The notes: generated from the letters alone by a model not told the origin. DNA of 43,181 nt from Paludibacter sp. (GCA_027364655.1 DAHXOX010000057.1:1-43181); one strand, 5' to 3'. Positions 24,928-33,726 are shown, counted from the first letter of the stretch. A program made the numbers and translations.

Positions 24928-25734
24928 TTAATTATCAGCATGTCGCGTTTTTGAAATTCCACTGTCTGAAAGTTCTTCTACTTGTCCTTTACCATACAAG
25001 GTAAGTCCTCCTATTCCCGAATTTTTGACATAAAAGGCTTGTGCTGCTCTGATTGAAGTACCGCCAACAGCGCTGTTTGTCAAATGAACCACTTGGCAAA
25101 AAAGTAGTTTCGCATCAAAATTACCAACACTTTGGTTTTTCATCATTGCTTCGTTACATTTTCCGGATAACACGGTTTCTCCCACGGCATGATTATCTAA
25201 TGATAGAGAATCTGTCTGCAAATAGAGATTCAATCTTCCAACTGCATGATTGTTTACTGAAATTACCTTAGCTTCAATCTGTAAATCAGTTTTTCCGACA
25301 GCATGATTATTAAGGGTGAAGTAAGGCGTATGCAACGTGTCTTGCATTGTCAACCTCCCAACAGAATGATTGTTTAACACTAATAATGAATCTACGTACA
25401 CGTCAATTTTCCCTTTCACTTTTGTCGAGAAATTGGTGTTTTTGGGGACAGAAATAGAAAGCGACGAACCATCAGAAACTACAGTGACGTACGATTGCAA
25501 GTTATCATCTATCTCAACGACAACTCGATTTTGTTTTGAAGGAATAATGACAACATTTAATGGCACGGCTACGTTTAATCGACTAAAAGATGACACTGGT
25601 CGTTCTTGTTTAATCACTTTTCCGGAACCCGAAATAGTGCGTCCATTAATATAATTACACGAAAATAACATCATGCCGAGTGACACAATTAGCAATAAAC
25701 GAATCATTTGAGTTACAGCAATAAAAGGTTTCAT
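24928..25734 (-). CDS. DUF2807 (head GIN domain) lipoprotein with an N-H-A-V-G repeat ladder
   Basis: The 268-aa protein has a lipoprotein signal ending 'MMLFSC' (Cys26). It then has the DUF2807 opening 'SGSGKVIKQERPVSSFSRL' and 'VAVPLNVVIIPSK'. From residue 121 onward a five- to six-residue motif recurs at 121, 142, 161, 180, 199, 219 and 237 (NNHSVG, NNHAVG, NNHAVG, DNHAVG, KNQSVG, TNSAVG, KNSGIG), spaced 18-21 residues. This implies a right-handed beta-helix with one motif per turn. DUF2807 proteins are thought to be adhesin-like or envelope proteins; their role is unclear. I started at 25734 because the longer frame adds a stretch before the signal peptide. It converges on ogt. Confidence 0.85.
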   Translation of the reverse strand: MKPFIAVTQMIRLLLIVSLGMMLFSCNYINGRTISGSGKVIKQERPVSSFSRLNVAVPLNVVIIPSKQNRVVVEIDDNLQSYVTVVSDGSSLSISVPKNTNFSTKVKGKIDVYVDSLLVLNNHSVGRLTMQDTLHTPYFTLNNHAVGKTDLQIEAKVISVNNHAVGRLNLYLQTDSLSLDNHAVGETVLSGKCNEAMMKNQSVGNFDAKLLFCQVVHLTNSAVGGTSIRAAQAFYVKNSGIGGLTLYGKGQVEELSDSGISKTRHADN

Positions 25735-25838
25735 AAGCATTTGTTTTAGATAAGTGAATGATTTAGGCTTTTCTATTAGACGTACAAACGATAGCAAATG
25801 GATGAATACTGCAACGGAAAATAATAAAATGAGAAAAA

Positions 25839-27191
25839 TTATTCAAACGTATTATTTTGAATATACCGATTTACATCGAATTTTGATTTGCAGCCAGAAT
25901 AACTCATATAACGAATTTTCCCGAAAATTGGACGTGAAAACCAGGCTCTATCATGCACACCGCCGATACTCCAGGCAATACCAGCATATCCATTGGGATC
26001 ACGTCCATCAAGTGAGTATTTATCGTTCAAATAGATAGCATATTGCAAAGCAGTTTCAACGGAAAGCGTCCATTCAAGAATCTTTTTAGCCCAATACATA
26101 CGCATATATCCGTGCATTTTCCCTTTGTGAATCAATTCGCGTTGTGCAGCATTCCAAAGTACATCGTGCGTTATTCCGGCATCTAATTCATCGAGTGTGT
26201 ATAAATAAGTTCTCACATCCTGTCGATGCAGTTCTATGTCCTTTTTTGCCCATGCCGGAAATCCGTTAACTTGATCATAGAAAGCATTGTAAAAGCAAAA
26301 ATTATCGGCCAATTCTTTTCTAACAATTAACTCTTCAAGAAAGGCTTCTCGATCTTCGTAAGCTGATTCATTTAGCACCTCTAATGCTATTCGTTGAGCT
26401 GAAATGTGGCCAAAATGGAGATAAGGAGACATTTGCGACTGTCCATCTATTTCAGGATGGTTATGTTGTGCAATGTAAACAGGCATTTTTGATTCTATAA
26501 ATTGGTGCAGCATGGCTTTAGCAGCCTCTTCCCCGGGTTGAAGCCAAGTAATCGGCGAAATGCATTCCAACGAAGAAAGGAGTGCTTCGATTTCATCCCA
26601 ATTGATCGGAAATGTTGCGATTGCATGTTTTGGCTCTTGTGAGCGAAGTTTTGGAAATTCAGTAAGAAATTCCGGCAACATCCGTTTAATTTTGGGACGC
26701 AAGGTGTAAGCGCCAAACTCGGCTTTTTGCGACACAAAATGACATGGCACAATATTGTGTGCATCTACTTCATAATGAGTAATGCCATCAATCTGATTAA
26801 TGCTTTCAATCCATTGTCGTTTGTGCCGTAACGGATCAAAGTCAGACACAACAACCGTTACACCATGATCTTTGATAAACTGCTCAAAAACCTTCATAGG
26901 TTGATCATCTATCAAAAGCACAAAAGGAATATTTTTCTCTATAAGTGCTTTTTCAACCTGCTTCAAGCCTTTAATCAGAAAATCAAAGTGTCGTTGATTT
27001 GCGTTGGGATAATGAGGCACTAAAGTAAACACAACCCAAAGAGCAGTTTCTCTTTCATCGGCCTGTTGCTGCGCAAAAAGTAACGCCCAATTATCTTGCA
27101 CGCGCTGTTCACGACTCATGCGATATACAATCAGTCCTTCATGTGGCTTGCTCGATTTATGTACGATAATACGCCTGGAATCAACAATCAT
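25839..27191 (-). CDS. phrB: Class II deoxyribodipyrimidine (CPD) photolyase
   Basis: This 450-aa flavoenzyme uses blue light to split UV-made pyrimidine dimers. The class II features are 'YRMSREQRVQDNWALLFA' (about 23-40) and the C-terminal FAD region 'YSLDGRDPNGYAGIAWSIGG' with 'WFSRPIFGKIRYMSYSGC'. Class II enzymes are common in archaea, metazoa and some bacteria; they are less frequent than class I in bacteria but occur in Bacteroidota. The length is complete. It is divergent from the Nramp gene, with a minus-strand -7 box CAAATATA at 27237-27244. Its presence suggests that the organism or its ancestors meet light. Confidence 0.93.
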   Translation of the reverse strand: MIVDSRRIIVHKSSKPHEGLIVYRMSREQRVQDNWALLFAQQQADERETALWVVFTLVPHYPNANQRHFDFLIKGLKQVEKALIEKNIPFVLLIDDQPMKVFEQFIKDHGVTVVVSDFDPLRHKRQWIESINQIDGITHYEVDAHNIVPCHFVSQKAEFGAYTLRPKIKRMLPEFLTEFPKLRSQEPKHAIATFPINWDEIEALLSSLECISPITWLQPGEEAAKAMLHQFIESKMPVYIAQHNHPEIDGQSQMSPYLHFGHISAQRIALEVLNESAYEDREAFLEELIVRKELADNFCFYNAFYDQVNGFPAWAKKDIELHRQDVRTYLYTLDELDAGITHDVLWNAAQRELIHKGKMHGYMRMYWAKKILEWTLSVETALQYAIYLNDKYSLDGRDPNGYAGIAWSIGGVHDRAWFSRPIFGKIRYMSYSGCKSKFDVNRYIQNNTFE

Positions 27192-27236
27192 GTTTATAAA
27201 TTAATGATTTACAAGTATTTTGGCTCTTTTGAAGTA

Positions 27237-27244
27237 CAAATATA
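27237..27244 (-). promoter_or_regulatory. -7 box of the photolyase gene
   Basis: The top strand reads CAAATATA, which is TATATTTG on the coding strand, 45 bp before the start codon. No good -33 box is visible. Confidence 0.5.
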
Positions 27245-27261
27245 AGAAATTACGATACTCA

Positions 27262-27293
27262 TTTGCCGTTTTCGACATTAAATAGTAACATTG
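27262..27293 (+). promoter_or_regulatory. mntH promoter
   Basis: TTTG at 27262-27265, a 20-bp spacer and TAACATTG at 27286-27293 (one base off TAnnTTTG) lie 21 bp before the start codon. The short intergenic space is shared with the divergent photolyase promoter. I see no clear MntR- or Fur-type operator. Confidence 0.55.
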
Positions 27294-27314
27294 CAAAAAT
27301 AAAAAGTTATAACA

Positions 27315-28577
27315 ATGGGGTTTTTCGACATAAAAGACTGGCAAAAACAGTCGCATCATCCTTCAAAAAAGGCTTTTGAAATATTCAAGTATATTGGTCC
27401 CGGTCTTTTAGTAACTGTGGGATTTATCGATCCCGGCAATTGGGCAACAAACTTTGTCGGTGGAGCAGAATACGGGTACACTCTCTTGTGGGTGATTACT
27501 CTAAGCACATTCATGCTGATAGTGTTACAACATAATGTAGCGCATTTAGGCATTGTCACAGGCTTATGTCTTTCAGAAGCCGTCAATTATCATTTACCGC
27601 ATAAACTATCCCGGCCTATCCTTATTTCTGCGGTTATGGCATCGATCTCCACCTCATTAGCCGAATTGTTGGGTGCAGCCATTGCGTTACAAATGCTGTT
27701 CGGGCTTCCGATTATAATTGGCGTTGTTTTGTCTGCCATGTTGGTCATCCTATTTATTTTCACCAATTCATATCGCAAAATCGAACGATGGATCATTGGG
27801 TTTGTTTCCATCATCGGCATTTCGTTTGTCTATGAATTATCATTGGTACATGTTGAATGGCTACAAGTTGCCACTGATTCTTTTGTCCCTCAAATACCAA
27901 AAGGTTCTTTATTAATGATTCTCAGTGTTTTAGGTGCCGTCGTGATGCCACACAATTTGTTTCTACACTCCGAGATCATTCAAAGCCGTCAATTAAACAA
28001 ACGAAATGATGCTTCTATCCAAAAATTGCTGAAATATGAATTTTTCGATACGTTATTTTCAATGATTGCCGGCTGGGGAATTAATATTGCGATGTTTGTC
28101 ATGGCGGCTGCCATCTTTTTCACTCATCATCAACCTATTGACCAATTACAACAAGCCCATCAACTACTTACGCCACTTTTAGGCAATAGTGCTTCTAACA
28201 TCTTTGCTATTGCACTTTTATTTTCAGGGATAGCTTCTTCGGTAACTTCAGGCATGGCAGGCGGATCTATTTTTACAGGACTTTTTGCAGAACCATTTGA
28301 TATTAAAGACAATCACTCCAAATTAGGCGTTTTGATCTCCATTGTAGGAGCAACTGTACTGCTGTTTTTTGTAACTAACCCGTTGAACGCGTTGATTTTG
28401 TCCCAAATGATTTTAAGTATTCAACTTCCTATCACCATTCTTGCTCAAGTTTATCTCACTTCGTCGCCAAAAGTAATGGGCAAATATGCCAATAAAAAAA
28501 GAACGATAATCCTGATCGGGATCATCGCTATTATCGTCATTGCCCTCAATATTGGGCTATTAATCACTTCATTTTAA
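27315..28577 (+). CDS. mntH: Nramp-family divalent metal (Mn2+/Fe2+) transporter
   Basis: The 420-aa inner-membrane protein has eleven or so membrane segments and both Nramp metal-site motifs: 'DPGN' (39-42) in the first segment and 'AVVMPHN' (208-214) in the sixth. The Asp, Asn, Ala and Met ligands are therefore kept, as expected for transition-metal uptake driven by protons. Methionine at the site argues against a magnesium-type member. It lacks any fused regulator domain. It is a single gene and converges with the GT2 gene 22 bp away. Manganese uptake would fit with the oxidative-stress genes in the window, but that is inference. Confidence 0.93.
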   Translation: MGFFDIKDWQKQSHHPSKKAFEIFKYIGPGLLVTVGFIDPGNWATNFVGGAEYGYTLLWVITLSTFMLIVLQHNVAHLGIVTGLCLSEAVNYHLPHKLSRPILISAVMASISTSLAELLGAAIALQMLFGLPIIIGVVLSAMLVILFIFTNSYRKIERWIIGFVSIIGISFVYELSLVHVEWLQVATDSFVPQIPKGSLLMILSVLGAVVMPHNLFLHSEIIQSRQLNKRNDASIQKLLKYEFFDTLFSMIAGWGINIAMFVMAAAIFFTHHQPIDQLQQAHQLLTPLLGNSASNIFAIALLFSGIASSVTSGMAGGSIFTGLFAEPFDIKDNHSKLGVLISIVGATVLLFFVTNPLNALILSQMILSIQLPITILAQVYLTSSPKVMGKYANKKRTIILIGIIAIIVIALNIGLLITSF

Positions 28578-28599
28578 TACGGAAGCCGAAAAAAAATCA

Positions 28600-29343
28600 T
28601 TAAACTTGCTTTTGCGGATATTTTCTGAAATAACTTTGCAATTTCAGCTTTAGAACACCAATAAATGCTTCTCCAAAAATACCTCCATTCATTTTTGAAA
28701 CACCCAAAACACGATTTGCAAATACAATAGGTACTTCTTTTATTTGAAAGCCACACTTGAACGCAGTAAATTTCATTTCAATCTGAAAAGCATATCCCTT
28801 GAAATGAATCTTATCCAATTCAATAGTTTCCAAGACCTGACGGCGATAGCATTTAAATCCTGCAGTAGTATCAAAAATACGCATTCCGGTAACAATACGA
28901 ACGTAGCTTGATGCAAAATAGGACATGATGACGCGAGCTATCGGCCAATTAATCACATTGATCACATGATTTACATAGCGCGAACCTATAGCCATGTCAG
29001 CACCTTCGTTAGCACACGCATCATACAAGCGAAGTAAATCGTTCGGGTTGTGCGAAAAGTCAGCGTCCATTTCAAACACGAAATCATATTTGTGTTCAAT
29101 AGCCCACCGAAAACCGGCAATATAAGCTGTGCCAAGTCCCTGTTTTCCTTGTCGTTCAACTATAAATAATGATTGAGGAAAGACCTTTTGCAACGTTTTT
29201 ACAATATTGGCTGTCCCATCAGGAGAACCATCATCAATAATCAATATATGAAAAGGTTTAGACAAAGCAAAAACCGCACGAATAATGGCTTCTACGTTCT
29301 CTTTCTCATTGTAAGTAGGGATAATAACAATGCTATCAGTCAC
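28600..29343 (-). CDS. Polyprenol monophosphomannose synthase-like GT2 glycosyltransferase
   Basis: The 247-aa soluble GT2 enzyme lacks C-terminal membrane helices. It opens 'DSIVIIPTYNEKENVEAII' and has 'DDGSPDGT' (37-44), 'GLGTAYIAGFRWAI' and the metal motif 'MDADFSHNP' (92-100), the pattern of dolichyl-phosphate mannose synthase (DPM1). It should transfer a sugar from a nucleotide to a polyprenyl phosphate on the inner face of the membrane, giving a donor for GT39-type enzymes such as the one at 16363. The exact sugar is unknown. A minus-strand TATCTTCG box (top strand CGAAGATA, 29385-29392) is a possible promoter. Confidence 0.9.
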   Translation of the reverse strand: MTDSIVIIPTYNEKENVEAIIRAVFALSKPFHILIIDDGSPDGTANIVKTLQKVFPQSLFIVERQGKQGLGTAYIAGFRWAIEHKYDFVFEMDADFSHNPNDLLRLYDACANEGADMAIGSRYVNHVINVINWPIARVIMSYFASSYVRIVTGMRIFDTTAGFKCYRRQVLETIELDKIHFKGYAFQIEMKFTAFKCGFQIKEVPIVFANRVLGVSKMNGGIFGEAFIGVLKLKLQSYFRKYPQKQV

Positions 29344-29455
29344 AATAATGAATTTTGAAGTGAAGAAATAGGATATTAAGTTTGCGAAGATAAGAACAAA
29401 TTGCCGAATTTTGCATATCTATTCGCAATTTGTAAGACTTTCAATGATCGTTTGA

Positions 29456-29644
29456 CTAAAGAGGTTGTAAAAAATTTATTCTACCTTTGATGCTCAGAAA
29501 GCACATAAAAATTTTGATTACGTACTGTTTTTTTGCATCACCAGACCTTGAAAAATCAAACGATTCTAATACATTGATAATAAAATATTTATCACTTATA
29601 CATTCTAAAGCGTCATACGTCTCAGCTTTTGAAATATAATCCAT
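29456..29644 (-). CDS. Possible small protein behind a palindrome (low confidence)
   Basis: A 62-codon frame starts with ATG at 29644 directly beside a 21-bp perfect palindrome (arms of ten bases, 29644-29664). The predicted protein begins 'MDYISKAETYDALECISDKY', has mixed composition with no signal peptide, and matches no family I know. The palindrome gives the only reason to keep it. It could be a gene remnant or chance. Confidence 0.2.
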   Translation of the reverse strand: MDYISKAETYDALECISDKYFIINVLESFDFSRSGDAKKQYVIKIFMCFLSIKGRINFLQPL

Positions 29645-29763
29645 TTTACTTATAATAAGTAAAACTTGAGGGTTTTATAACTATTTGTCTGATAATACAA
29701 TATTTATTTTAGCTCATAACAAACTGTTGATTTTCAATCGGCACAATATTCTGAGATCATCGC

Positions 29764-29850
29764 ATGAATAAAATTTTACTCAAACACAACAACAACAACA
29801 CACGTGCCGCATTCGTGGATACAATGCTTCGTTTTGGAAAGAAGATTTAA
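29764..29850 (+). CDS. 28-codon open frame, doubtful
   Basis: ATG at 29764 opens a frame of 28 codons ending at TAA 29848-29850. It begins M-N-K-I-L-L-K, runs through four Asn encoded by a CAA-type repeat and ends 'FVDTMLRFGKKI'. The second half reads like real coding sequence, but nothing else supports it. It may be the stump of a lost gene or a small peptide gene. Confidence 0.15.
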   Translation: MNKILLKHNNNNTRAAFVDTMLRFGKKI

Positions 29851-29922
29851 TCAAAGCGAATGAAAATAACATAAACAAGAATGTTCGCCTGCTAAAAATT
29901 GCATAAGAAAACCACCCTATTA

Positions 29923-29965
29923 TTTGCAAAGAAGGAATTTCAAAGTATCTTCGCTAAGAAATTCC
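29923..29965 (+). promoter_or_regulatory. dxs promoter spanned by an inverted repeat
   Basis: TTTG at 29923-29926, a 19-bp spacer and TATCTTCG at 29946-29953 form the promoter, one base off consensus. GGAATTTC at 29934-29941 and GAAATTCC at 29958-29965 are perfect inverted arms on both sides of the -7 box, a typical repressor site layout. The start codon follows at 30000. Confidence 0.55.
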
Positions 29966-29999
29966 AAGTTTTCTCGTTGTTATATTAAAAGATAGTTCT

Positions 30000-31904
30000 A
30001 TGTCAACATATCCATATCCATTGCTTAACTCCATCAATTCACCTGACGATCTTAAAAAACATACTTTAGAAGAAATGCCCGCTGTTTGCGAAGAGCTTCG
30101 TTGCTTTATCATCGATGCTTTATCCAAAAATCCGGGACATTTTGCCGCAAGTCTTGGCGTCGTAGAACTTACTGTGGCGCTGCATTATGTGTTTCAAACG
30201 CCTTATGATCGCATTGTCTGGGATGTAGGCCATCAAGCATATAGCCATAAGATTTTGACTGGTCGTCGCGATGTATTCCATACCAATCGCCAGTTTCAAG
30301 GAATTAGTGGATTCCCGAAAAGGAGCGAAAGCCCTTATGACACATTTGGCGTAGGACACGCTTCCACTTCTATTTCAGCAGGATTGGGCATGTCGGTCGC
30401 CTCATCGTTGAAACATGAACTCAACCGACACGTGGTAGCTATCATCGGCGATGGCTCGCTTACCGGCGGACTTGCTTTCGAAGGGCTGAACAACGCTTCC
30501 ATCAATCCGAATAATTTGTTGATCATTCTCAATGACAATCAAATTGCAATTGATCCTGTAAAAGGCGGTATCAGTCAATATCTTGTAAACATCACCACAT
30601 CGCGTACTTATAATAAGATTAGGTTCAAGACTGCTGCTTTTTTAGAGAAAAAGAACATTCTCAACACCAAGAAAAAACATAAAATTACCAGTATCGGAAA
30701 CCAAATAAAACTTCTTTTTGCACGCCAAAATAACATTTTTGAAGGCATGCATATTCGTTATTTTGGGCCTGTGGATGGTCACGACGTGATCAATCTGATT
30801 CGTATTCTGAATGAGATAAAAGATTTCAAAGGTCCCAAAGTACTGCATATCGTTACCAAAAAAGGAAAAGGCTATAAACCGGCTGAAGAATCAGCTACTG
30901 AATGGCATGCACCGGGAAAATTCAACAAAGAAACAGGAGAGCGTGTTCATCATAACGGAGACAAAGAACCTCCGCTCTTTCAAGATGTTTTTGGAAAAAC
31001 GGTACTTGAGTTAGCTGAACTCAATGAACACATAGTTGCAGTTACTCCTGCCATGATCAGTGGTTCATCATTACATTTCATGCAGGAAAAAATGCCGGAA
31101 CGCGTCTTCGATGTTGGCATTGCTGAAGGTCATGCCGTAACTTTTTCCGCCGGACTGGCAACAGAAGGCATGCAACCTTTCTGCAATATCTATTCCACTT
31201 TTATGCAACGAGGTTATGACAACGTAATTCACGATGTGGCATTGCAAAACCTGCCGGTAGTGTTATGTCTCGATCGTGCAGGGTTGGTTGGAAGCGATGG
31301 AGCAACACATCATGGCATGTTCGATTTAGCCTATTTTCGTTGTATTCCAAATCTAACCATTTCGTCACCGCTCAACGAAATTGAACTCCGTAATTTAATG
31401 TACACAGCACAACTGCCTGAAAAAGGTGCATTTGTCATTCGATATCCACGAGGGAATGGCGTGCTGACCGATTGGCAAAAACCATTTGAAGAAATTTCAA
31501 TCGGGAAAGGAAAATGGCTAAAACAAGGAGAAGAAATCGTAATTCTTTCACTTGGCCCTATTGGCAACACCGTAATTGCCGCTATCGCCGAAGTAGAAAA
31601 ACAAGTTCATGCTTCTATTGCTCATGTCGATATGCGTTTTCTTAAACCACTTGATGAAGATATTTTGCATCATGTTGGGAAACAATTCGCCACCATCGTT
31701 ACTGTTGAAGATGGAGTTTTGGCAGGCGGCTTTGGAAGTGCCGTTACTGAATTTATGGCTGACCACGGCTACTGCCCAACAATAAAACGTATCGGAATGC
31801 CTGACCAATTTATTGAACACGGGCAACCCGCAGAACTATACCATTCTATTCAAATGGATTGTGAAGGCATCACACAAACCTTGCTAAGCATATTGCATAA
31901 ATGA
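30000..31904 (+). CDS. dxs: 1-deoxy-D-xylulose-5-phosphate synthase
   Basis: The 634-aa thiamine-diphosphate enzyme joins pyruvate and glyceraldehyde 3-phosphate in the first step of the MEP isoprenoid pathway. It shows '[18 protein letters not shown]', the cofactor motif from '[17 protein letters not shown]' (about 150) through '[10 protein letters not shown]', and the transketolase-type pyrimidine domain with '[18 protein letters not shown]'. The C-terminal domain is complete ('[14 protein letters not shown]'). The length is normal. The product feeds the polyprenyl carriers used by the cell-wall and glycosyltransferase genes of the window. DUF554 overlaps its stop by 4 bp (ATGA), so they form an operon. 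Confidence 0.97.
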   Translation: MSTYPYPLLNSINSPDDLKKHTLEEMPAVCEELRCFIIDALSKNPGHFAASLGVVELTVALHYVFQTPYDRIVWDVGHQAYSHKILTGRRDVFHTNRQFQGISGFPKRSESPYDTFGVGHASTSISAGLGMSVASSLKHELNRHVVAIIGDGSLTGGLAFEGLNNASINPNNLLIILNDNQIAIDPVKGGISQYLVNITTSRTYNKIRFKTAAFLEKKNILNTKKKHKITSIGNQIKLLFARQNNIFEGMHIRYFGPVDGHDVINLIRILNEIKDFKGPKVLHIVTKKGKGYKPAEESATEWHAPGKFNKETGERVHHNGDKEPPLFQDVFGKTVLELAELNEHIVAVTPAMISGSSLHFMQEKMPERVFDVGIAEGHAVTFSAGLATEGMQPFCNIYSTFMQRGYDNVIHDVALQNLPVVLCLDRAGLVGSDGATHHGMFDLAYFRCIPNLTISSPLNEIELRNLMYTAQLPEKGAFVIRYPRGNGVLTDWQKPFEEISIGKGKWLKQGEEIVILSLGPIGNTVIAAIAEVEKQVHASIAHVDMRFLKPLDEDILHHVGKQFATIVTVEDGVLAGGFGSAVTEFMADHGYCPTIKRIGMPDQFIEHGQPAELYHSIQMDCEGITQTLLSILHK

Positions 31905-32590
31905 TTGGAACGCTAGTCAACGCCTCGACGGTTATAGTCGGCGGTATTATCGGATTATTGTTGAAACAACATATTTCCAATCGGGTGTCCACAGTTTTCT
32001 TCCAAGCTATTGGACTTTTCACCATCGTATTGGGCTTAAAAATGGCACTGCAAAGCGAACATGTGATAGTGCTCATCCTTTCGCTCATTGTAGGCGCTTT
32101 TGTAGGCGAATCAATTCATTTAGATCAACAAGTGGAGCGATTCGGCACGTACGTAAAAAAACATTTCAAGGCTCGCAACGAGAAATTCACGGAAGGATTA
32201 GTCACCTCTTTTTTGTTATTTTGCACTGGCTCCATGACCATTATCGGTTCGATTCAAGAAGGATTGGGACAAGGACATGAACTTCTCTTCACTAAAGCCA
32301 TCATGGATGGGTTTTCAGCCATTCTTTTAGCAGCAGGATTTGGCATCAGCGTTCCGTTAGTTGCCATTCCGCTTCTCATTTTTCAAGGAAGCATCACCTT
32401 ATTAGCCTATTTTTTTGGTGCTCATTTTTCGATACCCATCATCACTGAGCTTACAGCAACCGGTGGCGTTTTGTTAATCGGGCTTGCGATCAACATTTTG
32501 GATATCAAAAAATTGAAAGTCACGAATATGCTGCCTTCTTTGATTTTCGTTTGTATCTTTATGTGGATAGAAATACACGTTCCTTTTTAA
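31901..32590 (+). CDS. DUF554 family membrane protein
   Basis: The 229-aa protein starts '[20 protein letters not shown]', the family signature, and has six or seven hydrophobic segments plus '[20 protein letters not shown]' and '[19 protein letters not shown]'. DUF554 (YdfK/YqgA type) proteins sit in the inner membrane; a transport role is suspected but unproven. The ATG overlaps the dxs stop in ATGA, indicating translational coupling, though no functional tie to isoprenoid synthesis is known to me. Trk potassium genes, common after dxs in Bacteroides, are absent. Confidence 0.9.
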   Translation: MIGTLVNASTVIVGGIIGLLLKQHISNRVSTVFFQAIGLFTIVLGLKMALQSEHVIVLILSLIVGAFVGESIHLDQQVERFGTYVKKHFKARNEKFTEGLVTSFLLFCTGSMTIIGSIQEGLGQGHELLFTKAIMDGFSAILLAAGFGISVPLVAIPLLIFQGSITLLAYFFGAHFSIPIITELTATGGVLLIGLAINILDIKKLKVTNMLPSLIFVCIFMWIEIHVPF

Positions 32591-32679
32591 CAAGAAAATA
32601 GTGTAGCAACAAAACCTGCTCATACGGAACATGTTAATACAAAACAAACTCAACTGTGTAATTTTTTTAATGCCAATTC

Positions 32680-32709
32680 TTGCAAATACAGAAAATTGCA
32701 GTATCTTTG
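32680..32709 (+). promoter_or_regulatory. tRNA-Asp promoter
   Basis: TTG at 32680-32682, a 19-bp spacer and TATCTTTG at 32702-32709 match the consensus. A perfect tandem 10-bp repeat AGAGCAATTG (32711-32720 and 32721-32730) follows at the expected transcription start. Confidence 0.7.
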
Positions 32710-32743
32710 CAGAGCAATTGAGAGCAATTGTAAGACAAACATT

Positions 32744-32817
32744 GGTGTGGTAGTTCAGCTGGTTAGAATACCTGCCTGTCACGCAGGGGGTCGCGGGTTC
32801 GAGTCCCGTCCATACCG
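32744..32817 (+). tRNA. tRNA-Asp (anticodon GTC)
   Basis: The 74-nt molecule folds as a standard cloverleaf. The acceptor stem GGTGTGG pairs with CCATACC with one G-U, and the anticodon stem CCTGC/GCAGG encloses the loop CTGTCAC with anticodon GTC at 32778-32780. The T arm has GGGTTCGAGTCCC and the discriminator base is G. CCA is not encoded (GCAA follows), so it must be added after transcription. Confidence 0.97.
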
Positions 32818-32819
32818 CA

Positions 32820-32848
32820 AAAAGCAAGTTAAACGACTTGCTTTTTTT
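32820..32848 (+). terminator. Intrinsic terminator of tRNA-Asp
   Basis: AAAAGCAAGT (32820-32829) pairs with ACTTGCTTTT (32836-32845) around a six-base loop and runs into T residues. It begins three bases after the tRNA. Confidence 0.88.
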
Positions 32849-32995
32849 GTTTTTATCAGGTTATAAAACTGAAAAACAATACTTTCAGTTTTATAAGCGA
32901 AGCTGATAATTTCTTTTTCAAATTCCATCTTCTTATCTTCGGTCGCTTTACAAAAGAAAATCTCCAACTACTATCCAATTCTGCCAAAAAAAACA

Positions 32996-33003
32996 TATAT
33001 TTG
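32996..33003 (+). promoter_or_regulatory. -7 box of the DUF151 gene
   Basis: TATATTTG lies 22 bp before the start codon, which leaves a very short leader. No clear -33 box was found. Confidence 0.5.
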
Positions 33004-33025
33004 CTACTCATTAAAAGGATACAAC

Positions 33026-33595
33026 ATGAACAATCGTGTAAAAATATCGATTCAGGGCCTCATCAGTAGCAAAACCACTATCAGAACTTTTGCGTTACTT
33101 TTGGGTGAAGAAGCAGGGACGCGACGTGTCACCATTATCATCGGCCCGATGGAAGCAGAATCGATCGCCCTGCAGCTTCAGGGCATAAAACCTCCGCGTC
33201 CGCTCACACACGACTTGTTAATTAACACCCTATCTGCGTTTAACATTCAGTTGCTCGAAGTCAACATCCATCGTTTCGAAAACGGGATATTTTATTCAGA
33301 ACTTCTTTTGTTAGGCAACGAAAAAACAGTAACCGTTGATGCCCGAACCTCTGATGCCATTGCATTAGCCGTCAGAGTAGGATGCCCTGTTTTTATGGAT
33401 CAGACTATGTTCAATGAATTTGCCATTGAAATGGAAGAAACCTCTTCAGAAACCAAAGAGGAAGAACAACATGAAACCGAAGAAGAAACGACACTGGAAG
33501 AGTTGCAGGAACAATTGAAACAAGCTATTGCCAACGAACAATACGAAGAAGCAGCCCGTTTGCGTGACACAATTAACAGCCGGACAAACCCGTAG
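33026..33595 (+). CDS. Bifunctional nuclease family protein (DUF151) with a UVR motif
   Basis: The 189-aa protein has a DUF151 domain (about 5-135) with 'RRVTIIIGPMEAESIALQLQ' and 'VDARTSDAIALAVRVGCPVF'. A Glu-rich linker (about 137-158) leads to a UvrB/UvrC-type motif at 159-187 ('LEELQEQLKQAIANEQYEEA', then 'ARLRD'). DUF151 proteins include plant and Thermotoga nucleases; whether this one cleaves RNA or DNA is unknown. The UVR motif usually mediates protein contacts in repair or protein quality control. This two-part form is common in Bacteroidota. It is a single gene, followed by a composite hairpin and the ftsQ promoter. Confidence 0.88.
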   Translation: MNNRVKISIQGLISSKTTIRTFALLLGEEAGTRRVTIIIGPMEAESIALQLQGIKPPRPLTHDLLINTLSAFNIQLLEVNIHRFENGIFYSELLLLGNEKTVTVDARTSDAIALAVRVGCPVFMDQTMFNEFAIEMEETSSETKEEEQHETEEETTLEELQEQLKQAIANEQYEEAARLRDTINSRTNP

Positions 33596-33674
33596 CCATT
33601 CTCCTTTCCAGAGATACTCCAACGAAGGTTTTCAAGGACAATTTATACCGATCATAGCTAACACATGCCGTTTC

Positions 33675-33726
33675 AAGCGCTCATTTCATGAATGATTTTC
33701 ATGGTAAATGCGATGGGGCTTTTTTT
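33675..33726 (+). terminator. Composite hairpin terminator after DUF151
   Basis: CATTTCATGAA (33682-33692) pairs with TTCATG and AAATG (33698-33710, GT bulged), loop TGATT. An outer AAGC/GCTT (33675-33678 with 33718-33721) brings the stem to a run of seven T at 33720-33726. Confidence 0.55.

Larger units (their letters stand above)
29344..29999. other. 656-bp intergenic region with a palindrome and tiny frames
   Basis: No gene is firmly supported here. It contains a 21-bp palindrome at 29644-29664 before a 62-codon minus-strand frame, a 28-codon plus-strand frame at 29764-29850, a CAA-rich tract near 29785-29801, and the dxs promoter with an inverted repeat at 29923-29965. The middle part looks like decayed coding DNA rather than a clean spacer. 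Confidence 0.55.

Noticed and set aside
29785-29801. CAA-type repeat as a CRISPR or satellite array
   Set aside because: Only about four to five copies of a 3-bp unit; no spacers or longer repeats are present here or elsewhere in the window.
32474-32827. 117-codon minus-strand frame starting across the tRNA gene
   Set aside because: Its start 'WTGLEPATPCVTGRYSNQ' is the well-known translation of the antisense of a tRNA, and it runs over the end of DUF554.
32779-32967. 62-codon minus-strand frame ending 'GRDSNPRPPA'
   Set aside because: This ending is a classic false protein made from antisense tRNA sequence.
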